DNA of 64,000 nt from Chrysophaeum taylorii (Eukaryota; Sar; Pelagophyceae; Pelagomonadales; Pelagomonadaceae): the NCBI GenBank assembly GCA_029834535.1, contig JAQMWT010000167.1:121152-185151 (forward strand). The letters run 5' to 3'. The position numbers and the translations under genes are program-made. Each line of letters opens with the position of its first letter. The first letter of the stretch is position 1. The notes under the pieces were generated by a model, which was not told the origin of the DNA, made no database searches, and saw only the letters and a list, made by a program, of their open reading frames with translations. This document shows, piece by piece, positions 9,621-19,231 of the stretch.

Positions 9621-11483
9621 TCACGGCGCCGCCGCCGCCGCCGCCGCCGCTGAGGTATCGCTGGCGTTGTTGTTCTGGGTGGACGCGTTGGAATAATTGG
9701 AGAAGGTGACGACGAAAAATCCGAGGAGGGCACCCAAAGCGCGGGGGATTATGGTGGTGAGCCTCGGGAGAAGGACCGCGTGGGCTAGTTGGTAAAACTC
9801 CCGGGTGTTGAAGAAGTTTGCGAAAGTGCGGAGCGGCGGTCGGAAGTCGGCGGGCACGACGCGGAGGCGTCCGAAGAAGCGGAGGGCGCGGGCGACGAGG
9901 GATCCGGCGAGGAAGACGACCGGCTCGCAGAGCAGGAAAGAGATGGCGACGATCCAGAACGCGGCGTGTCGCGCGTATCGGTTGAGCTCGTAGGCGAGGC
10001 CGAAGTTGCCGCGGGATCGGTAGAAGTAGGCCTCGAAGGGTGTTTTTTCTACGTAGAGGAAGGCGGTCCCGGCGGCGGCGGCGAAAACGGCAAAGAGTAA
10101 CCAGAATTTGGCGCGCACGACGAATATAACTGGCGCGAGGCAACACGCGACGATAATCGCGCAACGCGAGAGGTCCAAGACGATGGGGCTGACAAAAAAG
10201 TTGTCGCCAAAATCTTCTTTGGTTCCGAGGGCTTCCGGTTGGTCTGGCGCGAAAAAAATCGCGTAGAGTGCGCCGGCCAGACACGCGGAAACGCGGAAAA
10301 ACAAGGCGCGCGAAACAACGCCGAGGCTCGCGGAGAGGCCGACGACGACGGGGTCGAGGAAGCATGCGGCGGTCGCGACGCGCACGAAGACCGCCATCGC
10401 CGGCTTCCAGTCGAAGCAGCGAGTCGCGAGTTTCGCGTCGAGCTCGGAAGCGCGCGCCGTCAGGTCGCGGAGGCGGTCCTCGAGGTCGCGGCCGACGACG
10501 TCGAGGGGTCTCTGGCCGACAAAGTTTCGCCTCAAGAACGGCTCGTGCCACGTCAAGGGGCCGGCGACGCGGAGGATCGCGTCGATGCCAAACCCCCGGG
10601 CGTGGTACGCGGCGAAGTGGCACACCGTGTTTCCCGTATCGTCGAGGATGTCCAACAGCGCCGTCGGCGAGCCGCTCGCCCGCCGCATCAGCCGCTCGAA
10701 GAACATGCCCTTGGTACCTGCGGCGAGCGCGACCGCGAGCGGGTCCGTGCACGCGTCCATCGAGTAGGGCGCGGTCGTCGCGAACGGCGCGGCGTCTTCG
10801 GGGGGCGCCTTTCGGCCCTTTTTTTTTTTTTTTTTTCTTTGACGGCGCGCCCTTTTCGATGATTGCTCGGACCCGCGCGCCACCGCCTTGGAGCGCGCGT
10901 CGCGCATCGCCTCCTCGAAGCGCCGGCTCTCCTCGGCGCGAGCGCGACGCGCCTCGCGCTCGACCGCGCGCGCCTCCTCGGCGGCCGCCTCGCTCGCCCC
11001 CGCGACGTCCTCCTCCTCCTCCTCCTTTTCCTCCTCGTGGTCGTCGCCGCCGCGGCTGTGGAATCTCTCGATCTCCTCCATCGCCGCGTTGAGCTCGCTC
11101 ATCTTTAATTCGGCCGTCGTCGGGTCGTCAAGATTTTTGTCGGGGTGCCACTTGAGCGCGAGCAGTCTGTACTGCTTCTTCGCGGCCGCGAGGCTCGCGC
11201 CCGCCTCGAGCCCGAGCACGCCCCAGGGGTCGAACGAGCACGCCTCCTCCTCCTCTTTTTCCTCCTCGCGCTCCCGTCGCCGCTCGCGCTCGTGCTGGCT
11301 CGGCAAGAAGGTCTCCCGCGCCACGGTGAGAAGCACCTCCATCACGAGCGCCAAGTTGCGCCACACCAGGATGAGGCATGTCAGAGGGTGCTCAAACACG
11401 AGACCGCTTTCGCCCTCGAGCCACGCGCACACCACGTACGCCTCGAGCTCGCTCCGCACCTTGACGCCGCCGTGCCCAAACAT
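9621..11483 (-). CDS. J-domain (DnaJ-type) multi-pass membrane protein
   Basis: The 620-residue protein has a J domain at about residues 83-140, with the HPD motif at 113-115 in KWHPDKN; J domains stimulate Hsp70 ATPase. A highly charged Glu/Arg/Lys region follows, including a Lys run. Next comes a part with one ankyrin-like repeat ([13 protein letters not shown]), then several hydrophobic segments between about 350 and 590. The N-terminus also has a hydrophobic stretch (residues 34-60). The end is a run of Ala from a GCC-type microsatellite. It is probably an integral membrane co-chaperone, perhaps of the ER; no retention signal is visible. Its start is 63 bases from the divergent TBCD gene. 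Confidence 0.75.
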   Translation of the reverse strand: MFGHGGVKVRSELEAYVVCAWLEGESGLVFEHPLTCLILVWRNLALVMEVLLTVARETFLPSQHERERRREREEEKEEEEACSFDPWGVLGLEAGASLAAAKKQYRLLALKWHPDKNLDDPTTAELKMSELNAAMEEIERFHSRGGDDHEEEKEEEEEDVAGASEAAAEEARAVEREARRARAEESRRFEEAMRDARSKAVARGSEQSSKRARRQRKKKKKKGRKAPPEDAAPFATTAPYSMDACTDPLAVALAAGTKGMFFERLMRRASGSPTALLDILDDTGNTVCHFAAYHARGFGIDAILRVAGPLTWHEPFLRRNFVGQRPLDVVGRDLEDRLRDLTARASELDAKLATRCFDWKPAMAVFVRVATAACFLDPVVVGLSASLGVVSRALFFRVSACLAGALYAIFFAPDQPEALGTKEDFGDNFFVSPIVLDLSRCAIIVACCLAPVIFVVRAKFWLLFAVFAAAAGTAFLYVEKTPFEAYFYRSRGNFGLAYELNRYARHAAFWIVAISFLLCEPVVFLAGSLVARALRFFGRLRVVPADFRPPLRTFANFFNTREFYQLAHAVLLPRLTTIIPRALGALLGFFVVTFSNYSNASTQNNNASDTSAAAAAAAAP

Positions 11484-11546
11484 CCTTCTCGACGAACCCT
11501 AACGTCCGTTGGGTACTACTAACTACTATAGATAGCGCCGCCGCCG
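11484..11546. promoter_or_regulatory. Short divergent promoter between J-domain gene and TBCD
   Basis: The two start codons are separated by 63 bases containing a small A/T-richer patch (CTACTAACTACTATAGATAG). No firm core element can be named. Confidence 0.4.
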
Positions 11547-13974
11547 ATGGACGAAGTGGACCGCGAAAAGTTGTGGCGCGAAGTCGGCGACATCACGGGG
11601 AGCGGGGGAAGTTGCGAGGGGTTTGCTGTCATCGTGCGCAAGTACCAGGGGAACGCGCAGGCGCTGGAACCCGAGGTCGCGGCCGTGACGCAGGCACTCC
11701 TCGGCTTCGCAGCCTCGAAACTCGCGCGGCGGGACGACCCGTCGTCGTCGTCGTCGTCGTCGTCGGGTCCCCGACAAGAGCTCGAGGCCGCGTGCGGCGC
11801 GGTGTACGAGCTGTGCGCGGCGCGGGGCGTCAAGGCGACCGTGCGGGCGTTTCCGCACGCGGTTCGCGACCTCGAGGCGGTGGCGGAAACGCTGGCGTCG
11901 CTCGATCCTTCTCTCCGCGGCGAGGCGTGGCGCACGCGGTACACGTTGCTGCTGTGGCTGGGAATGCTGGCGAAGAATCCGTTCGACGTCGAGACCTCCG
12001 TCGGCGCCGGGCGCGAGAGCTTTCTGAGGGTCGTGCGGCGGGCGTGCGAGGCCTCGCTCGGCGACGCGGGACCCGCGCGCGACGCGGCCGCTTATTGCCT
12101 CTCGAGCGTGCTCACGCGGCGCGACGTTCCCCCCGCGGAGCTCGAGGCGCTCGTGGGACGCCTCGAGGAGCTGGTGGGCGAGGTCGCAGGGGCGGCCGGC
12201 CACGAGACGGTGTTGGCCGCGACGGGCACCCTCCGCGCCGTCGCGACCGCGCTCGAGACGGGCGCGCGCGCGAGATCGCGCGCCGTCGCCCGCCGCGCCC
12301 TCGAGGCCGTCGCGCCGTGCTTCGGCGACGACCGACCCCCGGCGATCCGCCCGCTCCGGCGCCTCGCGGTCAAGGTCGTCGGCCGCTGCGGCTGCGCGCT
12401 CCTGCGGCCGCGCGTCGCCGCGTGGTGCTACGCGCGCGGCCGCCGCTCGCTCGCGATCGCCGAGGTTCCGTCGTCCTCGCCGCGCCGCCAGGAAAGCAGC
12501 GTCGTGGAACCCGCTTTTGAGGAAACGGAGCCGGACGGTCCGGAGGACGAGGAGGCGGCCGAGCTGCTGGAGGAGGTGGTCGACCGTCTCCTCGAGGGTG
12601 TCCGGGACGCGGAGACGACGACGCGCTGGACGGCCGCCAAGGCGATCGCGCGGGTCGTCGCGCGCCTGAGCCGGGAAGTCGCCGACGACGCGGTCGCGTG
12701 CGTGTTGGACGACGCGCGCGGCGTCGGTCGGCCGATTGCAGACGACGACGCCAGGCGTCACGGCGCGTGCTTGGCCCTGGCCGAGCTCGCGCGCCTCGGC
12801 GTGCTCCTGCCCGCGCGCCTCGGCGAGGCGGTCGAGGCTCTGGAGACGTGCGTGCGCTTCGACCGCCGGACGGCCTCGGGCTCGGTCGGGGCCCACGTCC
12901 GCGACGCGGCCTGCTACGTGGCGTGGGCCTTGGCGCGGGCCTACGACCCCACCCTCGTTTCGCCCGCGGTCCCGCGCCTCGTCGAGGCCGTCCTCGTCGT
13001 CGCCGTCCTCGACAGGGAGGTCCACGTCCGACGGGCCGCGTCGGCCGCGCTTCAGGAGAACGTCGGCCGCCAGGGAAACGTCCCGATGGGCATCGAGCTC
13101 GTGCACCTGACCGACTACTTTACGCTCGGCTCGCGCGAACGCGCCTACCTCGAGGTCGCGCCTTCGGTCGCCCGCCTCTCGCCCGCGTACGCCGACGCCG
13201 TCTTAACGCGCGTCCTCGACGACCGCCTCTGCCACTGGGACCCCGCCGTCCGAAACCTCGCTGCCAAAGCCTGCGGCGCGATCGTGGCTGACGATTCCTT
13301 GTTGTTCGACCGCGCGATGACCCACCTCGCGCCGCGAGCGACCGAGGGCGAAGACGTCGAACGACGCCACGGCGCCCTTCTCGGCGTTTCCGAAACGGTG
13401 CTATCGCGCGCCGCGTGCGATTCGACGACGGCGGCCGCCGTCGCGAGAATCGTCTCCGAGATCCAAGCCGCCAAAAAGCGACACTATCGCGGCCGCGGAA
13501 GCGAGCTCGTCCGCGTCGCCGTCTGCCGCGCGATCGCCGCCGTCGCGCGCCGTAAAGGTCCGCTCGACGTCGAGGCGCGCGTCTCGCTCCTCGGCGCCCT
13601 CGACGAGTGCGTCGTCCATCCCGTCGACGACGTTCGCGACGCCGCGGTCCCGGCGTTCCGCTCCTTCTGCGCGACCTACTTTGCCGGCGACGACGACGAT
13701 TCGAAGAAGAAGAACCCAACTATCGTCGTCGTCGTCGTCGACTTGGCGACCCGCTACGTCGCAGACCTCGCCGCCGCGCAGACGCCCGCCGCGACTCGCG
13801 GCCTCGCGCGCTGCGTCGGCGCAATTCCCCTTCGTATCCTCGCTTCCAATCACATCCTCGACGAAGCGATCGATGTTCTCTGCCGGCGCGCCCACCGCGA
13901 CGACCTCGTCTCCGGCGAGCGAGACGCCGAGACCCGCCGCGACGCGCTCTCCGCGCTCGCCGAACTCTGCGGCT

Positions 13975-14010
<36 letters not shown>

Positions 14011-15479
14011 CGGAATTTCTTCTTTATATGGCGACTCCGGCCCGCGCGCGGCGCGTTTTTGAGACCTATGTCGAGGCCTGCCGCGACTACGGCGTCGACA
14101 AGCGCGGCGACGTGGGCTCGTGGGCGCGCGTCGCGGCCCTGCGCGCCGCCGCCGCGCTCGCCGAGACCGCCAGCCGCGCCTCGTACCCGGCGCCGTCCTC
14201 GTCGGACGCGATGATCGTTCCGGACGCGGTGGCGCGGGCCGCTGCCTACCTCGGTCCCGCCGCCGCCGAGGAGCTCCCCCCCGCGGCGCAACAACCGCCT
14301 TTGTTGTGCTTCTGGACCCCCGCGATGGCGCACTCGCTCGTCGACGTCGCGCTCCGCCAGCTCGGCGAGAAGCTGGACGTCGTCCGGAACGAGGCCGAGA
14401 CCGTCCTCCGGAAACTTCTCTGTTCCGACGACGTGGCTTCGGTCCCTCGGAGGGGCGCGCTGCGAGCCGCCCTTTTTTCCGACGATCGCCCGCGCTTTTT
14501 CTTCGAGGCGCTGACGCGCGCGATGGCCGCGGCGCCGACCTACCTCGATTCGTGTCTCGGGGGCCTCGCCGTCACTGCGGGGTCGGGCGACTCCAAGGCG
14601 AGCGACGAGGCGCGCAAGGCGCTCCTCTCGACGGCTCGCGACTGGGCCAAGAAAAAGAACCTCGCCGCCATCGCCCGCCTCGCGCGTTCGCTCGTCGCCG
14701 CGCTCGCCGACGTCTGCTTCTTCGCGTCGAAAAAGAAAGAGCCCCGCCGTGCCGACGACGACCCGGAGGCCAAGCACCGCGCGTCCGCGACGGCCGCAGC
14801 CCTGTCCAGGGAAGAGGCCGCCCGCGCCTACGTGCCCCTCCTTCGCCTCGCCGCGAGCCTCGTCGACTCGACGCCCTTTCGCGGCTTCTTCGTCGAGCCC
14901 GCGCCGACAGACCGATTCACGACCCCCGGCGGCGAAAACCTGGAAGTCGTGGATCACGACGACGACGACTCGATCGCATCCGTGCTCGTTACGACCCTCG
15001 CGCGCGTCGCCGCCTCGCGGAGATGCGCGACGGACGTCCGAAAGACCCGCGTCGTCGCCGATGCCCTGCTCGCCGCCGTCTCGCTCCAGGCCCCGCGGAA
15101 CGCGCGCAAAGCGGCGGCATCCGTCCTTTCGCTCTTGGCGCTTCCCATGCCGCGCGCGCGCGCCCACGTTTCAGAGCAGCTCTACGCCAGGCTCGTCGAG
15201 CTCGGCCTCGACGACCACCACCGGAAGAACGCCTTCTCCCCCGACCAGCTGCGCGCCGCGCAAGACCGCCTCGAGACCTCGATCTGGGACGACGACGCGC
15301 CCTTGGACAAACTACGAATTCAAGTCGACGTCCTCGCCGACGACCTCGGCATTCGAGACGAGGTCGCCCGCCTCGTCGCCATCCTCGACACCCGCATCAC
15401 GCACCGCGCCGCCGCCGCCGCCAAAACGCCCGACGAGCTCGAGTCCTATGCCTCGCTCATCAGGGACGCGGGCTACTGA
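11547..15479 (+). CDS. TBCD: Tubulin-folding cofactor D
   Basis: A single intronless frame gives 1310 residues, close to the roughly 1200 of human TBCD. The product is an Ala/Arg/Asp-rich alpha-solenoid of HEAT-type repeats. The most diagnostic block is near residues 505-560: NVGRQGNVPMGIELVHLTDYF is followed by YADAVLTRVLDDRLCHWDPAVRNLAAKACG and then RRHGALLG, matching cofactor D. TBCD captures beta-tubulin, joins cofactors C and E to form alpha/beta dimers, and also acts at basal bodies. Low-complexity insertions (Ser run near residue 70, Gly run near 815, Asp and Lys runs) come from trinucleotide repeats. Antisense frames are long only because of the GC-rich codon use. Confidence 0.85.
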
Positions 15480-15961
15480 GGAGGATGTTGTGGGAAGAGC
15501 ACACCATAGATGATATGATGTTCCGCACTTATTATTTTGCTCAAGGCCGCCCTGGATTTGGATTTGAAGCGCGCCGTCCTGACCAAAAAATAACCGTTTG
15601 TTTTTCTTTCATGTGTGTGTTTCCTTCCTTCCTTCCTTCCTTCTTCTTCCAAGTTGAATGTGACCATCTAATAATAAATCGAATAGGGTTCTTCTTATTA
15701 TTTATTTATTATAGCGTCGGGTGTACTACTTACTGGGACGACAGAGAGACTTCTTACTATAATAAATACGAAAAACTTTTCGTATCCAAAACCAAAAAGA
15801 ACGCCTCAACCAACTACTCTCCGGCAATCGTAATGTATGTCTTGCGAAAAGATGTTGTGCAAGATTTCACCGATGACGCCTACTAGGGATTATTACTATT
15901 TTGATACTTAACGCTGCTGACCTAGCACTACTACTACCACTACGTCAAGCTTAGGGTGGAG
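15480..15961. other. Intergenic region between TBCD and the NhaA fusion gene
   Basis: This 480-base stretch is AT-richer than the genes. It holds a short TTCC microsatellite near 15,625 and T-rich segments that could serve as the TBCD 3' end. The TBCD frame does not continue. I see no gene. Confidence 0.5.
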
Positions 15962-18742
15962 ATGCTGTCATCTTCGAAGGGAGTCGCAGCCGTGCATCCC
16001 GAGGATGAAGGCAAGGCAAAAGAAACAGCAGCTGCAGAGGAGCCCTGTCGTACGAAAGAGAGCGACGAAAGTAAGTTAGACTGTGAACCAGCACAAGAGC
16101 TCTTCTTCGACGAGGAGCGCGTCACGATGTTTTCGGCGCAGCACCTGTTTGCAGAAATGCACGTCTACCATCACGACGTCTGGTACGAGACCCATCGATG
16201 GAATTACGGTCTCCAACAGCACCTCATCTCGGGACCGGCCTCGCGAAAGACTACGTCCCAAGCCGCCTGGTCCAAGCCACAGTTGTCGAAAATCTCCGTG
16301 GCGGCCTTGCTTTGGCTCCGAGATCAGTTGAAACCCGAGCTCGTTCTCCTCGACGTCGCCCCCGAACTGTGCGCCGTCGTTCGCGCGGTGGTCTCGGCGC
16401 TCGTGAGCGTCGGGAGCCTCGACGAAGGCGATTCCTCGCAAGCCGAAGTCCTGCTCCTCGCGCACTTGAATTCGGAGAAGTTTGTGCGCGAAACGCGACT
16501 GGAGGACGGCGAAGAGGACGCGCTCGCGGCCGACGCCGACGAGGAGGCCGTCCAGATTCTCGTCGACGATCGCGCTCTCGCCAAAATCAGCACGATCTGC
16601 TTGGTTCGTCTCGAAAAAGGCGAGAGGTCCACCAAGACCGGATTCGAAGAGAAGACGGGCAAGAACCTCTACGCCCGGTTTATCTGTTTTATTTTTGGAT
16701 CGACAAGGTTCAATCCGAACGGGGGCCAAGGGCGGAGCTTCAAGTTCCTGAATCGAGCGTCGCGCGACGAACGGCTGAGCTTTCGCGAAGTTGTCCCCGA
16801 GCACGTCGTCGGCATCGATCTAGGATGCGCGATGGCGATGATTATGCAAGACGACTCGGTCGTGCAAACATTCTACTGCGCCTCGAATGCCTCGGACGTC
16901 GTCTCAGCAATCGACCAGTGCTTAAGCGAACTCCACGTCGTGCCGAGAATGATGTGTCCGACGAACCGCGGCGTCCGCGCTCGCGCAAAGCGCATGCTTC
17001 AGCAGATGGGCAGACTAACACAAGAAGACAAGTGGCTTTCGAAACAAGAGAACATTTTTACTCAGGGCTCTCGCTACTCGATTGACGGATTGGTCCTCGC
17101 TATGGAGAAGTTCGCGATCCCGCTTCTCGCCGGTATCTGCGTCGCGATTATACTCTCCAACACCAGAGCGCGTAGCTACGACAGGTGGGTGGGAACCGGC
17201 CATGCTACTACTAGTCACGACGATGACCATGCCTCACACTCGAGCAACAGCACTTACAACGCGACGACGTCGTCGTACGATGACGACGACGACGACGACG
17301 ACGGCGTCTCGCATCCCACAATCTTCGGTCTTCGAATAAACGGGCACGACGTGACGCTTCATTTTATCGTCAACGACGTGCTCATGTGTCTCTTCTTTGG
17401 TCTGGCCTCCAAGGAAATCGTAGAAGCGTTTCAGCCAGGAGGATCGCTGCACCCGATCAAACTTGCAATTAACCCACTCGCGGCGACGTTGGGCGGGTGC
17501 TTTTTTCCCGTGCTTACGTATTTGCTGCTCGTCATCGCGGCGTACTCGGTCGGCTTCTTGAACGATAGTTACTCGCTTGGAGCGTACTTGAATGGCTGGG
17601 GCATTCCAACCGCGACTGACATTTCGATCGCGTGGGTCACGGCGCTCTGGGTCTTCGGGCCGGGCCACCCCGCGATCAATTTCTTGCTCCTCTTGGCGGT
17701 CGTCGACGATGGCCTCGGACTCGTTATCATCGCCTTGGCCTACCCTGACCCCCACGCCCCACTCAAGCCGCAGTGGCTCGGCCTCGTGCTTCTCGGCATG
17801 TTTGTCGCATACTGCCTCCGGCGGCTGAACTGCGCCAAATGGTCGCCGTACGTCTTCATCGCCGGTCCGTTCGCGTGGTTTGGACTTCTCTACGCCTCGC
17901 TCCATCCCTCGCTCGCGCTCGTCTTCGTCGTGCCCTTCATGCCGCTCAAACTAGAAAGCAACATCCTCCCGACGCTCAAAGAGATTTTCTCCGAGGAGCT
18001 CAACGCGAACATCGCGGCCGGTAGCGCGGAGGCACACGCTCACTCGCCGCTCCACGAATTTGAAGAGGCGACCAAGACCCTGGTCGACTTCTTTGTCCTC
18101 TTCGTCTTTGGCATCGTGAACGCCGGCGTGAAAGTCGACGAGGTAGGCCCCCTCACCGCCATCGTCGTACTAGCGCTCGTCATCGGCAAGACGCTCGGCA
18201 TCACGTGCGCGTCCTTGGTGAGCGAGAGACTCGGCTACGGCCTTCCCGAAGGCATGCGAAGGTGCGATCTCGTCTGCGTCGGTCTCATTTCTAGTGTTGG
18301 CCTGACCGTGTCCTTATTCATTTCGGGCGAGGCCTTCCAAAGGAAGCCACGTCTTCAGAATCAGGCGAAGATGGGCGCCCTACTCTCGCTCGGCACCGCG
18401 ATCGTCATGACGAGTCTCGCTAGCTCGCCCATATGGACGAGCATGGTGCCACCGCAGCTGCCAAAGCGCCAGTTTTCGGTTCAACATCGCCGCTCTTCCT
18501 ATATGATCGAAGAAGTTTCACTTGGTGAAATGGTGGCCAAGAATATGAAGCAAAACATGGACAAGATCCACCGAGTCGAAGCCACGATCGAGCAAGCCAC
18601 CAAACTCACCCGCGAGGAAAACCGCAAGGTGTTTGAGACCACCTCAATTGGTGAAAAAGAAAAGCTCATCGAGCAGTTCCGGAATCGATCAAATTCGGCT
18701 AGCGATATCACCAATGCGTTGCCTAAAGATGAAGGGAGCTGA
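15962..18742 (+). CDS. Fusion of SLC4/band-3 cytoplasmic domain with bacterial-type NhaA Na+/H+ antiporter
   Basis: One frame of 926 residues (ATG at 15962). Residues about 64-335 resemble the cytoplasmic domain of SLC4 anion exchangers: WYETHRW (W74), then AAWSKPQLSKISVAALLWLR, a VLLDVAPE strand, a split acidic linker, RFICFIFGS, and VVQTFYCASNASDVVSAIDQ with HVVP. Residues about 375-805 form a complete NhaA. It has the TATDIS motif with D553 (E. coli D133), VVDDG with D582/D583 (D163/D164), and IGKTLGI with K743 (K300). NhaA exchanges Na+ or Li+ for H+ across a membrane. An Asp/His/Ser-rich insert sits after the first membrane helix. A charged coiled-coil tail of about 90 residues ends the protein. 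The membrane is unknown, and no N-terminal signal is seen. Base composition and codon use match the neighbours. Confidence 0.8.
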   Translation: MLSSSKGVAAVHPEDEGKAKETAAAEEPCRTKESDESKLDCEPAQELFFDEERVTMFSAQHLFAEMHVYHHDVWYETHRWNYGLQQHLISGPASRKTTSQAAWSKPQLSKISVAALLWLRDQLKPELVLLDVAPELCAVVRAVVSALVSVGSLDEGDSSQAEVLLLAHLNSEKFVRETRLEDGEEDALAADADEEAVQILVDDRALAKISTICLVRLEKGERSTKTGFEEKTGKNLYARFICFIFGSTRFNPNGGQGRSFKFLNRASRDERLSFREVVPEHVVGIDLGCAMAMIMQDDSVVQTFYCASNASDVVSAIDQCLSELHVVPRMMCPTNRGVRARAKRMLQQMGRLTQEDKWLSKQENIFTQGSRYSIDGLVLAMEKFAIPLLAGICVAIILSNTRARSYDRWVGTGHATTSHDDDHASHSSNSTYNATTSSYDDDDDDDDGVSHPTIFGLRINGHDVTLHFIVNDVLMCLFFGLASKEIVEAFQPGGSLHPIKLAINPLAATLGGCFFPVLTYLLLVIAAYSVGFLNDSYSLGAYLNGWGIPTATDISIAWVTALWVFGPGHPAINFLLLLAVVDDGLGLVIIALAYPDPHAPLKPQWLGLVLLGMFVAYCLRRLNCAKWSPYVFIAGPFAWFGLLYASLHPSLALVFVVPFMPLKLESNILPTLKEIFSEELNANIAAGSAEAHAHSPLHEFEEATKTLVDFFVLFVFGIVNAGVKVDEVGPLTAIVVLALVIGKTLGITCASLVSERLGYGLPEGMRRCDLVCVGLISSVGLTVSLFISGEAFQRKPRLQNQAKMGALLSLGTAIVMTSLASSPIWTSMVPPQLPKRQFSVQHRRSSYMIEEVSLGEMVAKNMKQNMDKIHRVEATIEQATKLTREENRKVFETTSIGEKEKLIEQFRNRSNSASDITNALPKDEGS

Positions 18743-19231
18743 CGACGCGGATTAAGCGCATCATTTATTACTATACCTCGACGATACGGCGGAGCCTCCT
18801 TCCTCCCAGAGCCACGCGCGCATGTCGCCGTTCAAGACAAGACGCGCGGTGTTAACATTTGCAATCTCGGCGGTCTTATGCACAACGTTACTTCTAGCCC
18901 CCAGTGTCAAGTGCGTTTGAGCAAGGACCCGTGTTCTTCTCAACGCCGCTCCGAGGATGATAGCAAGCAAGAGGCTTCTCGCCGCACTCGGGATCCATCC
19001 ACTGAGGCCAGGGGGCGGGGTAGGTTGCTTTGTTGATAGGACTGTCGGCGTTGGTGATCAGCGATGGCGGGCGAGACCAGGCGCGTTGGCCTGGGGTCCA
19101 TGGAGTGCCGGAAGAGAAACTCTGCAACCCCCCCCCCTACCCATAAGTGATGATGACAATCGTGACGTCACGAGGGCGTATCCTATGTCTGCGGCGAGGT
19201 GGTGGAACAACTAGCACGAAGCGTCAACAAC
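18743..19231. other. Intergenic region before the coiled-coil gene
   Basis: No convincing frame. A poly-C run sits near 19,130. Several short ORFs here have no recognisable content. The region probably holds the 3' end of the antiporter gene and the promoter of the next one. Confidence 0.45.

Noticed and set aside
9139-10752. A 537-codon minus-strand frame across the J-domain and beta5 genes
   Set aside because: It is Arg-rich, low-information sequence in a second frame of two recognisable genes; GC-rich codons leave few stops.
13401-15167. Long antisense frame over TBCD (588 codons)
   Set aside because: It mirrors the TBCD codon bias, has no family motif, and TBCD itself is clearly coding.
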